Positions 25,818 to 34,888 are shown, counted from the stretch's first letter. The stretch: 64,000 nt of DNA from Collimonas arenae (GCF_001584165.1 NZ_CP013233.1:186001-250000); one strand, 5' to 3'. Notes: generated from the sequence alone by a model not told the origin. Program-made: numbers and translations.

Positions 25818-26495
25818 ATGAACATTTCACACCTGCTTGAACTGGCTAACGATTCCGGCGGCACTCTCTACCTGATGCTGGTGCTGCTGCTGGTGGCGTT
25901 GACCGTCATCATCGAACGCGCCCGCTATCTGTCCAACATGCAGCACGGCGGCGAACAGATCATCGCCATGCTCAAGCGCGAAGAAGGAGGCCTTGAACAT
26001 AATGCGGTCTTGCCGCCAAAGTTGGCGCGCCTGCCGCATGGCCGCCTGTTCGACGTACTGCAGCATGAGCCTGCCAACGTTGATCGCGCCGCCTTCGACG
26101 GCCATCTCGAAGAAGCCATCATGCATGAAGTGCCGACGCTTGACCGTTCGCTGTGGTTGCTGGATACCGTGGTGACACTGGCGCCGTTGCTTGGTTTGTT
26201 CGGCACCATCATCGGGATGTTCAACGCCTTTCACGTTCTGGGCGATGCCCAGAACGGCGCTGCGCAAGTCACTGGTGGTATCGCCGAAGCGTTGATCGCC
26301 ACCGCCTCTGGCCTGTTCATCGCGATGATCGGCCTGGCCTTCTTCAATGCTTTGCACACCCGCGTGCGAATCGTGCTGCACCAGTTGGAAACCATCAAGA
26401 TCATGCTGCTCAACCGCCACGAACGCCTGAAAACCCGCGCTGCGGCTGGCGTATCCAACGTCAAGTCGATTGCCCATCCAGCGGCGAGGGCTTGA
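25818..26495 (+). CDS. exbB: ExbB/MotA-TolQ family proton channel protein
   Basis: 225 residues from ATG 25818 (GGAAA 8 nt upstream). One N-terminal transmembrane helix (LYLMLVLLLVALTVIIERARYL), a cytoplasmic loop, and two further helices with the family motif TLAPLLGLFGTIIGMFNAF and IAEALIATASGLFIAMIGL. This is the proton channel scaffold that works with ExbD to energise TonB. Placed between its TonB receptor and ExbD, indicating a dedicated energising complex. The stop is 1 bp before the exbD start. Confidence 0.93.
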   Translation: MNISHLLELANDSGGTLYLMLVLLLVALTVIIERARYLSNMQHGGEQIIAMLKREEGGLEHNAVLPPKLARLPHGRLFDVLQHEPANVDRAAFDGHLEEAIMHEVPTLDRSLWLLDTVVTLAPLLGLFGTIIGMFNAFHVLGDAQNGAAQVTGGIAEALIATASGLFIAMIGLAFFNALHTRVRIVLHQLETIKIMLLNRHERLKTRAAAGVSNVKSIAHPAARA

Positions 26496-26496
26496 G

Positions 26497-26895
26497 ATGC
26501 GCTACCTGGAAACCAAAAAAGCCCGCATCGAAATCATTCCGATGATCGACATCATGCTGTTCCTGCTCGTCTTCTTTGCGATGCTGACGTTGCGCATGAT
26601 TCCCACCTCCGGTCACCTTACCAAACTGCCGACCAGCTCCACGGCGGTCAGCATCCCGGCACCAAAACTGTTGGTCGAGATCCAGCAAGACGGCACGCTG
26701 CTGGTTGAAGGTCAGCAATTGACGCCGGCACAGTTGACCGACAAGCTGCGCGCGCAGGACAACAGCAAGACCGCAGTGACTATCGCCGGCAACCAGACCG
26801 CTTCGTTGCAGCAGGTGATGGCCGCCATCGATGCGATCAAGAAAGGCGGTGTCACTGAACTTGGTCTCGCCACTCGCAACGGCGACAGCAAGTAA
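26497..26895 (+). CDS. exbD: ExbD/TolR family transport protein
   Basis: 132 residues; GAGGG lies 6-7 nt before the ATG inside the end of exbB. A single transmembrane helix near the N-terminus contains the essential Asp in IPMIDIMLFLLVFFAM. The periplasmic domain ends in an Ala/Gly-rich region. It forms the proton channel with ExbB. Nine bp separate its stop from tonB. Confidence 0.92.
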   Translation: MRYLETKKARIEIIPMIDIMLFLLVFFAMLTLRMIPTSGHLTKLPTSSTAVSIPAPKLLVEIQQDGTLLVEGQQLTPAQLTDKLRAQDNSKTAVTIAGNQTASLQQVMAAIDAIKKGGVTELGLATRNGDSK

Positions 26896-26903
26896 GGGCG
26901 GAA

Positions 26904-27593
26904 ATGTCGACTATTTTTCGCCATTTCCCAGGCCGGGCGTTCGCGCTGGCGATCCTGGCCGAACTGGTCATTGTCGCCGTTTTGGCGCTAATGCTGGCTG
27001 GCGCTGTATCGTCCAAACCTGCGCTGTCGGAGCCGGTGCCGATCATGCTGGTCAGCGAAGAACCAGCGCCACCGGAACCGACGCCGCCTGCTCCACCGCC
27101 ACCGAAGCCACAGCCGCCGGTCGCCTTGCCCAAGCCGCAAGTGCAACCCAAGACCAAGGTGGCGCCGCCGAAGCCGACACCGCCGGCTGCTGTCGCTGCT
27201 GCGCCAAGCCCAACGCCAAGCGAGTCTGCGCCGCAAGCAGAAACGCCGACTGCATTTTCCGAGCCGGTGCGAACACCGCCGGCGCCGCCTCCGCCTGCAG
27301 GTAACAAAGATGCTCCCAACGCAGAGTATGCGGCCAAGGTCAAAGCGGCGGTGCAAGCTGCCGTGGTGTATCCACCGGCAGCAGCGGCGCTACATTTTTC
27401 CGGGCGGGTACGGGTCGAATTCCATCTGCGCGACGGTGTCGCCGGACAGGCCAGGATCGTTACCCCGAGCGGAATCGGCATGATCGACCGTGCGGCGCTG
27501 CAATCGGTACAGAATGCCCGCTATCCGGAGGCACCGCCCGATATGCAGGGCAAGGATCACGTGTACCAGGTATGGGTGGAATTTACATCCTGA
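26904..27593 (+). CDS. tonB: TonB energy transducer
   Basis: 229 residues. Single N-terminal transmembrane anchor (residues 12-34), then a long Pro-rich spacer with EP/KP repeats (about 50-130), then the C-terminal TonB domain with VVYPPAAAALHFSGRVRVEFHLRDG, split here around the YP and G-x-V motifs, and RYPEAPPDM. It links the ExbBD proton channel to the outer-membrane receptor. Dedicated to this operon by position. A further housekeeping TonB is presumably elsewhere. Confidence 0.92.
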   Translation: MSTIFRHFPGRAFALAILAELVIVAVLALMLAGAVSSKPALSEPVPIMLVSEEPAPPEPTPPAPPPPKPQPPVALPKPQVQPKTKVAPPKPTPPAAVAAAPSPTPSESAPQAETPTAFSEPVRTPPAPPPPAGNKDAPNAEYAAKVKAAVQAAVVYPPAAAALHFSGRVRVEFHLRDGVAGQARIVTPSGIGMIDRAALQSVQNARYPEAPPDMQGKDHVYQVWVEFTS

Positions 27594-27644
27594 TCGCATT
27601 TGGATTTTTTTTATCAACCAGTTACTATTTTGAAAGTACCGTTC

Positions 27645-28367
27645 ATGCGTAAATTCATTGCTTCCGCATTGCTTATGTCTTTTGTCGCCTGCAGCGCCGC
27701 ACCGGCTCTGGCGCGCGAAGAAAACCCGTTCATCACGTCACGGGAAATCAACCTGATCGAATTGCTGGCGCCGCCGCCAGCGAATGAATCGGAAAAAACC
27801 AGGTTCGAACTCGCCGAAGTCATCGCCGTGCAATCGACCCGCACACCGGAAATGGTGGCCCGTGCGCAAGCGGACTCCGCCGAAAACATCTGGCGTTTTG
27901 CCGACGTGATGGGCGTGAAATTCAAGCCGGAACAGCTGCCGCTGTTCACCAAGTTTTTCCAGCGTGTGGTGGATTCGGAAGGTGCGGTGGTCGATACCTA
28001 CAAGGATGTCTGGAAGCGTCCTCGTCCTTATCTGTATAGCGAGATGGTCAAGCCGGTCGTCAAATTGTCGCATTCCGGTTCGTATCCTTCCGGCCACGCT
28101 ACTGCCGGTACCCTGATGGGTATCGTGTTGTCCAATATGGTTCCCGAGAAGCGCGCCGAGATCATGGCGCGCGCCGCCGAATACGCCAATAACCGTGTCG
28201 TTGGCGGCGTTCATTATCGCTCGGACATCGAGGCCGGTCGCATCACCGGCACGGTGATTGCCGCCCGCCTGCAGACCCGTGACGATTTCAACCAGGCTTT
28301 CGAAGCGGCCAAGAGCGAATTGCGCGGCGTTCTGGAGTTGGGGCCGGAGCCAGTGGCCAGCAAGTAA
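27645..28367 (+). CDS. Exported class A acid phosphatase (PAP2 family)
   Basis: 240 residues from ATG 27645. A signal peptide ends PALA before REEN. The PAP2 signature is complete: KDVWKRPRP (KX6RP), SYPSGHATAG (PSGH) and NRVVGGVHYRSD (RX5HX3D). These make a vanadate-type phosphohydrolase active site that releases phosphate from organic esters in the periplasm. It is the last gene of the TonB receptor operon, ahead of a clear terminator, so uptake of a phosphorylated compound followed by dephosphorylation is plausible but inferred. Confidence 0.9.
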   Translation: MRKFIASALLMSFVACSAAPALAREENPFITSREINLIELLAPPPANESEKTRFELAEVIAVQSTRTPEMVARAQADSAENIWRFADVMGVKFKPEQLPLFTKFFQRVVDSEGAVVDTYKDVWKRPRPYLYSEMVKPVVKLSHSGSYPSGHATAGTLMGIVLSNMVPEKRAEIMARAAEYANNRVVGGVHYRSDIEAGRITGTVIAARLQTRDDFNQAFEAAKSELRGVLELGPEPVASK

Positions 28368-28389
28368 ATTCCAGTTGCTTTCGTGCTGT

Positions 28390-28419
28390 AAAAAAGCCAA
28401 CCTTCGGGTTGGTTTTTTA
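28390..28419 (+). terminator. Intrinsic terminator after phosphatase gene
   Basis: AAAAAG-CCAACC stem with loop TTCG and GGTTGG followed by a run of T (28413-28418). Textbook rho-independent terminator closing the TonB operon. Confidence 0.9.
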
Positions 28420-28512
28420 CTTTCTTTTATACGAACGGCCCGCTTTTTTACGACATCTTTATACCGGTTTATCTACACTGATTGCATCAGAGATAGCGAT
28501 GCGGGTTCCATC

Positions 28513-29298
28513 ATGATCATTACCGTTTTCAGTCAGGACGAATCTTCAAAACGTTCGATATTAGCAGCCAATCTGGCGGCGCACTGCGCGCTGCACTATC
28601 GCAAGGTGCTGCTGATCGATGCCACTGCGCCGCATCATGCGTTAGGCTGGAGTGCCTGCCGCGACGCTGCCGGCATCAAATCGAAGCTGGTCGTGCGCGG
28701 CGCCGAAAACCTGCAGTCGGAACTGGAAAATCCTGCTTCCTACAGCCGCAGCCACTATGCCGAAATCGTGATCGATGCTGACGGCGCCAATACCCAGGAT
28801 ACCGATGCCGCACTGGTCGCCACCGATGTACTGCTGGTTCCCGTGCATGCGCGGCAAGGCGAAATGCACAATCTGGCAGCGCTGGCCGAGCGCATCGATA
28901 CCTTGAAGCTGTTCAACCCTACGCTGCGTGTATTGGTGGCGGAAGTGCAGCCAATCAGCGCTTTTGGCGATACGCAAAACTCGCAAAGCAACCCGGCTCG
29001 GCAGGTGGCGAACAGCATTCTCACCGCTGTCCTGGCCAATACCGTGATCCTTGAATGGATAGACGATCGCAGCACCTTCCAGCAAGGCCGGTCTGCGATG
29101 GATTGCAGCCCACGCAACCAGCGTGCAGTGGCCGAGATACAGAACCTGTATCAGGAGATCGCCAAGACCAGGACCCAGCGCCTGGATCCTGTCGCCAACA
29201 GCCGGGCCATATTGCAGGCGCTGCAAAGAAGGACTGAAGAAAAAGAGTTATGCCACATCAGCCCGGACATCGCTTCGAATCAGGCAAGTGCGATGTGA
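28513..29298 (+). CDS. ParA/MinD-like protein lacking a Walker A motif
   Basis: 261 residues from ATG 28513. The N-terminus reads MIITVFSQDESSKRSILAAN, where ParA proteins have KGGxGKS/T; the P-loop lysines and glycines are absent (SQDESSKRS). Beyond it the ParA/MipZ pattern is kept: VLLIDATAP (Walker A' region), EIVIDADGANTQDTDAALVATDVLLVPV. No parB neighbour. The protein probably cannot hydrolyse ATP conventionally, or uses a different nucleotide site. Resembles plasmid-like partition ATPases kept in some betaproteobacterial chromosomes; function unknown. Confidence 0.75.
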   Translation: MIITVFSQDESSKRSILAANLAAHCALHYRKVLLIDATAPHHALGWSACRDAAGIKSKLVVRGAENLQSELENPASYSRSHYAEIVIDADGANTQDTDAALVATDVLLVPVHARQGEMHNLAALAERIDTLKLFNPTLRVLVAEVQPISAFGDTQNSQSNPARQVANSILTAVLANTVILEWIDDRSTFQQGRSAMDCSPRNQRAVAEIQNLYQEIAKTRTQRLDPVANSRAILQALQRRTEEKELCHISPDIASNQASAM

Positions 29299-29375
29299 CA
29301 TTGCGGTAGTCGTAACGGACGGGGATATTTTCGTTTGCGGAAAATCCCCGTCGCAAGCTGCGCGGTCGGTGAGGA

Positions 29376-29900
29376 TTAGACCGGCACCATATCGAAATGT
29401 CCCAGGTAATCGATCTTCCCTACCGCCAATCCCTTGTTGCGCAAAATGTCGTGCACGGTGGTCAGGTGGAAGAAGAAGTTTGGCAAGGCGAAGGTCAGCA
29501 AGTACGCATCGCCTTTTAACGTCGTTTTGAACTTGCTGAAACTCAGCGTCACTTCGCGCGTCTCGCTTCCCGACAAATCCTCGGGTTTTACCGTCTCCAG
29601 AAACGCAATCGTCTTGGCCACCCGAGCCTGCAGATCCGCAAGCGTTACCTCGTTATCTTCCATGCGCGGCGCTTCGATCGACGACAAGCGCCCAATCGCG
29701 TTCTTTGACGTATCGCTAGCCCGCTGCACCTGACCGGCCAGCGTCAGCATGTCCGGCGCCAGGCGCGCGTTGACCATCTCGGCAGGATCGATATTGTTGG
29801 CTTTGGCATGCGCTTCGGCCTTCTCTAGATACGCCGCAAGAATTCCTAATCCGCGGACGAACACCGGGACTGAGATTTGATACATCGATAAGGACTGCAT
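29376..29900 (-). CDS. DUF1993 family protein
   Basis: 174 residues from ATG 29900. Helical four-helix bundle with N-terminal MYQISVPVFVRGLGILAAYLEKAEAHA, split around RGL, and C-terminal FFFHLTTVHDILRNKGLAVGKIDYLG, the conserved end of DUF1993, related to DinB-like metalloenzyme folds. Function unknown. Not obviously in an operon. Confidence 0.87.
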   Translation of the reverse strand: MQSLSMYQISVPVFVRGLGILAAYLEKAEAHAKANNIDPAEMVNARLAPDMLTLAGQVQRASDTSKNAIGRLSSIEAPRMEDNEVTLADLQARVAKTIAFLETVKPEDLSGSETREVTLSFSKFKTTLKGDAYLLTFALPNFFFHLTTVHDILRNKGLAVGKIDYLGHFDMVPV

Positions 29901-30095
29901 GGTTAACTCCAGGGAAAATGGGAAGGCAATCAAACCGGGTTCTGAAGCGGCGCTGAACGCCAGCCACACCCGGAATCACATCCTATTCCCATCCGCAGAT
30001 TGCTGCTGGCGGATTTTAATCCGGGGATTGGATTATGATAGGAAGAGAGTTCGTTGCGCCGACAGCGTGCAAGGTCGATGAAAACCTGAATACTC

Positions 30096-30124
30096 TTGCA
30101 ATTTGAAAACGAATACGCTACTTT
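30096..30124 (+). promoter_or_regulatory. Sigma-70-like promoter upstream of CBS protein
   Basis: TTGCAA (30096-30101) and TACTTT (30119-30124) are separated by 17 bp, 57 bp before the GTG start of the CBS gene. Good spacing but modest -10 match. Confidence 0.5.
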
Positions 30125-30180
30125 CGTAAGCACCGCTGGCAGATAGTTAAATGCGCAGCCGGCTTGCCGAGGAGACCGTC

Positions 30181-30627
30181 GTGAAAACCGTCGCACAGAT
30201 TCTCAAATCCAAGCAAAACCAGGCCACCTATACTATTTCTCCTTCCGCCAAGGTGTTTGACGCCATCCGGATGATGGCCGACAAGAGCGTCGGTGCTCTG
30301 TTGGTGACCGAAGGCGAGCAGATCGTTGGCATCGTCACCGAACGTGACTATGCCCGCAAGATGATCCTGCTGGGGCGTTCCTCCAACGACACCTACGTAC
30401 GCGACATCATGACCACATCGGTCATGTATGTGCGTCTCGACGATACCAATGAGCAATGCATGGCCCTGATGACCGAGAACCGGCTGCGCCATTTGCCGAT
30501 TCTCGATAACGGCAAGTTGGTCGGCATCATCTCGATCGGCGACTTGGTCAAGGACATCATTTCGGAACAGCAATTCATCATCCAGCAGCTGGAGCATTAC
30601 ATAATGGGACGTCCTGGTATAAGCTGA
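30181..30627 (+). CDS. CBS-domain protein
   Basis: 148 residues from a GTG start at 30181, chosen because AGGAGA lies 5 nt upstream. Two CBS motifs: residues 15-70 (FDAIRMMADKSVGALLV, GIVTERDYARK) and 80-135 (CMALMTENRLRHLPIL, GIISIGDLVK). Stand-alone CBS pairs bind adenosine nucleotides and sense energy state. No partner domain; function unknown. The gene is monocistronic. Confidence 0.9.
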   Translation: MKTVAQILKSKQNQATYTISPSAKVFDAIRMMADKSVGALLVTEGEQIVGIVTERDYARKMILLGRSSNDTYVRDIMTTSVMYVRLDDTNEQCMALMTENRLRHLPILDNGKLVGIISIGDLVKDIISEQQFIIQQLEHYIMGRPGIS

Positions 30628-30725
30628 ACAGGTGGGAACCCGGAACAAGCGGCGGCGGTCGCCACGCCTGTTCCATGCCCTTGATTGCGGATGGTGTTTG
30701 ATCGTCTCCAACATGGTGGTGCCAG

Positions 30726-31877
30726 ATGAAGAAGTGGCTCATCCTGCTGTCTTGTTTTCTACTCGGTGCATGCGCAAGCATGCCGCCGCCGCGGGCCGAC
30801 GGCCTGTTCAACGACCAGTTGTTCAGCGCGCCATCGCAGCCCATCAGCGCCGCCGAGGTGTTTGCAATCAGTCCGCCGATGCGCAAGTTCCTCGCCAGTC
30901 CCGAAATTGTCCACCAGATGCATGCCTATGGCAGCCAGCGCGGCCTGTTTGATGCGCTCTACAGCAAGGGCCAGTTACGGCTCGAATACGATTCGGTGCA
31001 GACCCGCAACGCCGCCCAGACTTTCGAGGCCCGTTCCGGCAATTGTCTGTCGCTGGTCATCATGACCGCCGCCTTCGCCCGCCAGCTTGGTTTGCCGGTG
31101 CGCTTCCAGCGGGTGTTGATGGATGAATCGTGGACCCGCAACGGCGACATCTATTTCGCCAGCGGCCACGTCAACCTGACGCTCGGCAAGAAAATGACCG
31201 ATGCCGACACTCGCTACGATCAGAGCCGCCTGATGACCATCGACTTCCTGCCGCCGGAAGATATTACCGGCCAGCGCATCGCCGATCTGGCCGAAGCCAC
31301 GGTGGTCGCCATGTACATGAATAACCGTGCGGCCGAGACGCTGGCGGCGGGTCAATTGGACGACGCCTATTGGTGGGCGCGTGAAGCGATCCGCCAGGAT
31401 CCGAATTTCCTCAGTTCCTACAACACCCTCGGCGTCATCTACCGCCGCCACGGCAACCTGGGCGAAGCAGAACAAGCCTTGCGGCGCGTGTATGAGCGCG
31501 AGCCGAATAACACGGTGGTCATGTTCAATTTGCAGGCGGCGCTCAAGGACCTTGGCCGCACTGCCGAAGCGCAGGCCCTGGCGACGCGGCTGGCGCAGTT
31601 GCAGCCGGAAGCGCCGTTCCATTATTTCAGCCTCGGCATGGAGGCCATGCGTGCCGGCGATTTCAAGGCTGCCAAGGCGCTGTTCACCAAAGAACTGGCG
31701 CGCGATCCGTACTATCACGAGTTCCAGTTCTGGCTAGGCATTGCCTGCCTGCGCCTGGGCGAAACCGACGAGGCCGTGCAGCACATGGCGATTGCGCTGG
31801 AAAACAGCACCACCCATCGCGACCATGAGCTGTACGCCGCCAAGCTCGACCGGCTCAAGGCGCAGCTGCCGCATTAG
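30726..31877 (+). CDS. Transglutaminase-like TPR lipoprotein
   Basis: 383 residues. Lipobox LLGAC with Cys16. The N-terminal half carries a transglutaminase-like domain: SGNCLSLVIMTAAFARQLGLPVRF (candidate Cys) and YFASGHVNLTL (candidate His), followed by SRLMTIDFLPPED. The C-terminal half holds three or more TPR units, AYWWAREAIRQDPNFLSSYNTLGVIYR and later GDFKAAKALFTKELARDPYYHEFQFWLG. An outer-membrane or periplasmic assembly or proteolysis role is possible; no named family. Transcribed alone. Confidence 0.82.
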   Translation: MKKWLILLSCFLLGACASMPPPRADGLFNDQLFSAPSQPISAAEVFAISPPMRKFLASPEIVHQMHAYGSQRGLFDALYSKGQLRLEYDSVQTRNAAQTFEARSGNCLSLVIMTAAFARQLGLPVRFQRVLMDESWTRNGDIYFASGHVNLTLGKKMTDADTRYDQSRLMTIDFLPPEDITGQRIADLAEATVVAMYMNNRAAETLAAGQLDDAYWWAREAIRQDPNFLSSYNTLGVIYRRHGNLGEAEQALRRVYEREPNNTVVMFNLQAALKDLGRTAEAQALATRLAQLQPEAPFHYFSLGMEAMRAGDFKAAKALFTKELARDPYYHEFQFWLGIACLRLGETDEAVQHMAIALENSTTHRDHELYAAKLDRLKAQLPH

Positions 31878-31888
31878 CTGCGGCAGCT
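31864..31888 (+). terminator. Hairpin at end of TPR lipoprotein gene
   Basis: Arms AGCTGCCGCA and TGCGGCAGCT around loop TTAGC, overlapping the stop codon (31875-31877). No T-run follows, so termination by this element is doubtful; it may stabilise the message. Confidence 0.4.
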
Positions 31889-32007
31889 GTCTCTCCGAAA
31901 AAACACCAGTTAACGCCCAATTCCGTTAAGTTGGGCAGTATTCCTTTGTATCGGCATTGGCAATCCTGGCTAGGTGTCCCCGTTTCGGTATCCCCATCTC
32001 GGCGACC

Positions 32008-32037
32008 CCGTCATTCCCGCGCACGCGGGAATGACGG
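32008..32037. repeat. Large intergenic palindrome (REP-like)
   Basis: Perfect 14-bp arms CCGTCATTCCCGCG and CGCGGGAATGACGG around CA. Sequences of this kind (CGTCATTCCCGCG) are widely scattered intergenic palindromes in proteobacterial genomes. It lies between two convergent genes. Confidence 0.75.
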
Positions 32038-32108
32038 AGGTGTTGTGGGACTCTTCGCGCAATGTCATTCAAATCCTAGATGAATGGCATTACCGGTTAA
32101 ACCGACGC

Positions 32109-33137
32109 TTACTCCGGCAACTGGCGTGATTGCACATCGAACGGCACGTTCTGCGGAATATTCGCAGGATCGTCCTTATGCTTGAACAGCAGCGTATATT
32201 TCGATTCGATGAAATACACACGGTCACCCACCACCACGCCGGAGGATGGATCATTCAGGCCGGAGACGATGGTTTGCAGCGTTGCCTGCTTGCCGTCAAG
32301 ATGCGCGACGCTGATCTGGCCGCCATACGGACCGTCGTTGCCGAACGCATTACTCTCGAAAATCGCCATCCGGCCGGGCGCATAGATACGGATCGCATCG
32401 GCATTCTTCAGCACGCGCGGCATCTCGACCCGGCTCACCGCAGCGGCTGCGCCATCGGCGCCGATATCGATCTGCAGCAAATATGGCACGGCTGCTATCA
32501 GGCTGACATACAGGTGGCGGTCGCCATCCAGCGCGATGCCGTTGAGGAAGAAACCATCCTTACCCGGACTCAGTTGCGGATCTTCTTTCCAGATGCGCAA
32601 GGTGTCGTCGCCCGGCTCCAGCCGCAGCACGCGTGCATGGAACGAGTCGGTGACATACAACGTGCCGTGGCTATCTTGCACCAGATCGTTGCAATAACCT
32701 TTGTCCGGCATCGGATAGCTGGCGCGCGGTGTACCGCTAGCCAGGTCGTAGCTTTTCAGTGCGCTCGGCGTCGACGGCACGCTGGTGAAACCCCAATTGC
32801 CGGAGCATACCCACAGCAATTGATGCGTAGCGTCCACCAACACCCCTTGGCTATTGGCAAGGCCGTTGGAACCGGGTGCGACCAGAACCTGCGGCGCGCC
32901 ACCGTTGGCAGGTACGCGCGCGATCGCGCCCTGGTGCCAGCTGCCCACATAGAACGCACCGTCCGGGCCGACGGCAAGGCTTTCCGGATACCAATCGGGC
33001 GGCAATGGCAAGGTTGATGCGGTTTGGGATGGCGATGCTGTGGATGGCAATGCAACATCCCCGGCGAATGCCGAGTGTTGGCTGCAGAGCAGAGTCGCCA
33101 ACAAGGTGACCGCAGGCAACAAGATGCTTGGTTTCAT
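32109..33137 (-). CDS. Exported SMP-30/gluconolactonase-like beta-propeller protein
   Basis: 342 residues from ATG 33137 (GGAG upstream). Signal peptide ends AFA-G. The mature part is a beta-propeller with repeated Gly/Asp turns: WYPESLAVGPDGAFYVGSW, GKDGFFLNGIALDGDRHLYVSL and YCNDLVQDSHGTLYVTDSF, resembling SMP-30/NHL-type six-bladed propellers (LNGIALDGD and NDL are the metal/active-site loop positions). It may be a lactonase or a ligand-binding periplasmic protein. Divergent from a LysR regulator. Confidence 0.8.
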   Translation of the reverse strand: MKPSILLPAVTLLATLLCSQHSAFAGDVALPSTASPSQTASTLPLPPDWYPESLAVGPDGAFYVGSWHQGAIARVPANGGAPQVLVAPGSNGLANSQGVLVDATHQLLWVCSGNWGFTSVPSTPSALKSYDLASGTPRASYPMPDKGYCNDLVQDSHGTLYVTDSFHARVLRLEPGDDTLRIWKEDPQLSPGKDGFFLNGIALDGDRHLYVSLIAAVPYLLQIDIGADGAAAAVSRVEMPRVLKNADAIRIYAPGRMAIFESNAFGNDGPYGGQISVAHLDGKQATLQTIVSGLNDPSSGVVVGDRVYFIESKYTLLFKHKDDPANIPQNVPFDVQSRQLPE

Positions 33138-33235
33138 TTTTTCTCCATTTCGTAGCAATGACAAGTCATTCTCACTCCACCGCCTTATTTGATAAACTAG
33201 CGAATAATTTCATCATTCAACAGTCAGGCTTTCGA

Positions 33236-34117
33236 ATGGATAGATTGACCAGCATGGCTGTATTTGTACGCGTCGTGGAAAAGGGCAGTTTCGCCAGGGC
33301 GGCCGAGGATTCCGACATGTCGACCACGATGGTCGCCAATCATGTGCGGTCGCTGGAGGAGCATCTTGGCGCGCGCCTGCTGGAGCGCACCACACGCCGC
33401 CATAGCCTGACCGAGATCGGCAGCGTTTATCTGGAGCGTTGCCGCGACGTACTCAGCAGCGTGCAGGCCGCCGATCATGTAGCCGAAGCATTACGCGCCG
33501 TGCCGCGCGGCAAACTCAGGATGACCGCCCCGGTCACCTACGGCGCACATCGCCTGGTGCCGCTGATCGGCGAATACATGGCACTGTTTCCGGAAGTGCA
33601 GGTGGAGTTGGTGCTGAATGACAGGGTGGTCGATATGGTGGAGGAAGGTTTTGAAGTGGCGCTGCGTTCCGGCAGCATCGGCAATGCCAACCTGGTTGCC
33701 CGTCCTTTGCGGCCATCAAGCATGTTGGCAGTGGCCAGTCCGGCCTACCTGCAGCGGCACGGCAAACCAATGCATCCGGCCGAACTGGCGGGCCACAATT
33801 GTCTGTGTTTCATGCCCTGGGGCCGGGATTCATCCTGGCGTTTCAGCCGGGGCGAGGAGACCGTGGAGCTGCCGGTGCGCGGCGCGTTTGCCTGCAACAA
33901 CGGCCAGGCGTTGCTGACTGCGGCACTGCATGGCATCGGCGTGGTGGTGCAGGCCGATGTGCTGTTGGAAGACGCCATCGCCTCCGGCAAGTTGGTGCAT
34001 CTGCTGCCGGAATGGAGCCTGCCGACCCGTTCTATCCATCTGGTGCGTACGCGCGACGCGCGGCCTACCCCCAAACTGCGCACCTTCGTCGATTTCCTGG
34101 TGCAGCGGCTGGGCTGA
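33236..34117 (+). CDS. LysR-family transcriptional regulator
   Basis: 293 residues from ATG 33236. N-terminal HTH (residues 4-62): MAVFVRVVEKGSFARAAED, MSTTMVANHVRSLEEHLG, LLERTTRRHSLTEIG. C-terminal periplasmic-binding-like effector domain, about 90-290. Closest in style to the CrgA/AaeR-like group that begins MDRLTSM-VFVRV. It is divergent from the SMP-30-like gene with a 98-bp gap, the usual placing of a LysR target. Effector unknown. Confidence 0.9.
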   Translation: MDRLTSMAVFVRVVEKGSFARAAEDSDMSTTMVANHVRSLEEHLGARLLERTTRRHSLTEIGSVYLERCRDVLSSVQAADHVAEALRAVPRGKLRMTAPVTYGAHRLVPLIGEYMALFPEVQVELVLNDRVVDMVEEGFEVALRSGSIGNANLVARPLRPSSMLAVASPAYLQRHGKPMHPAELAGHNCLCFMPWGRDSSWRFSRGEETVELPVRGAFACNNGQALLTAALHGIGVVVQADVLLEDAIASGKLVHLLPEWSLPTRSIHLVRTRDARPTPKLRTFVDFLVQRLG

Positions 34118-34128
34118 GCGGCTGACCG

Positions 34129-34611
34129 TTACAGGCTATAGCGGTAGAACTTCGTGTCAAGTCGCATGCGCGGAAATGCTGCGGGCAACTCGTCCGCAGC
34201 TATTTCAACGAAACCGTGCTTCTCGTAAAAGCGGTGCGCCGCCAGGAAGGCCGAGGTGGTGCCGAGGAATACTTCGCGCAAGCCTTGTGCGGTCGACCAG
34301 TCGAACAATGCCTGCAATAGCTGCTGCGCAACCTGATGTTCTCGCCCGCGAAATGCCGGCTTGACGAACATCTTGCGCAATGCCGCTTGCCCGTTGCCGA
34401 TATCGCGCAGGGAAATGCTGCCCACCACTTCGCCATCCGCCAGCGCCACCCAGAAATTGCCATGGCCGCTTTGGTAAAAAGCAGGGATATCGAGTAGGTC
34501 GGGCTGTTCTTCAAGTGTGATGGCCAGGCCGAATTCGCCTTGCTGGATCGGCAGGATAAGGTCGACGATGCCGCTGCGATGCTGTTCAGAGTAAGTGGTG
34601 ATCGTGATCAT
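34129..34611 (-). CDS. GNAT-family N-acetyltransferase
   Basis: 160 residues. Motif A reads LRKMFVKPAFRGREHQVAQQLLQALFDW, with the acetyl-CoA loop RGREHQ in place of the usual Q/RxxGxG/A; motif B contains AAHRFYEKHGF. Similar to RimI-type small GNAT enzymes. Converges with the LysR gene, 11 bp apart. Substrate unknown. Confidence 0.85.
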   Translation of the reverse strand: MITITTYSEQHRSGIVDLILPIQQGEFGLAITLEEQPDLLDIPAFYQSGHGNFWVALADGEVVGSISLRDIGNGQAALRKMFVKPAFRGREHQVAQQLLQALFDWSTAQGLREVFLGTTSAFLAAHRFYEKHGFVEIAADELPAAFPRMRLDTKFYRYSL

Positions 34612-34888
34612 GACGGTGTTGTCCGTAAGGAGATTATTCTTGCTGAATATTATCAGTGCTGCGGCGCCAGCACAGACGGATGCTTCCGGTGGGCCACCAC
34701 ATCGGCACGGAAAATGGTTCTATGCGGAAATTTTTGTGGCGTACAGCGCAAAATGACCTAAGCTGCTTCTAGCGGGAGCGGGACATGCTGCTTATTTGTA
34801 AATTTTTCCAGTGTCGTCTCGTACGCTACAATTCGCCGATTTGCCCGGCGTCAATGCGATGCCGGGTATATTCAACAGGAGAGAGACC

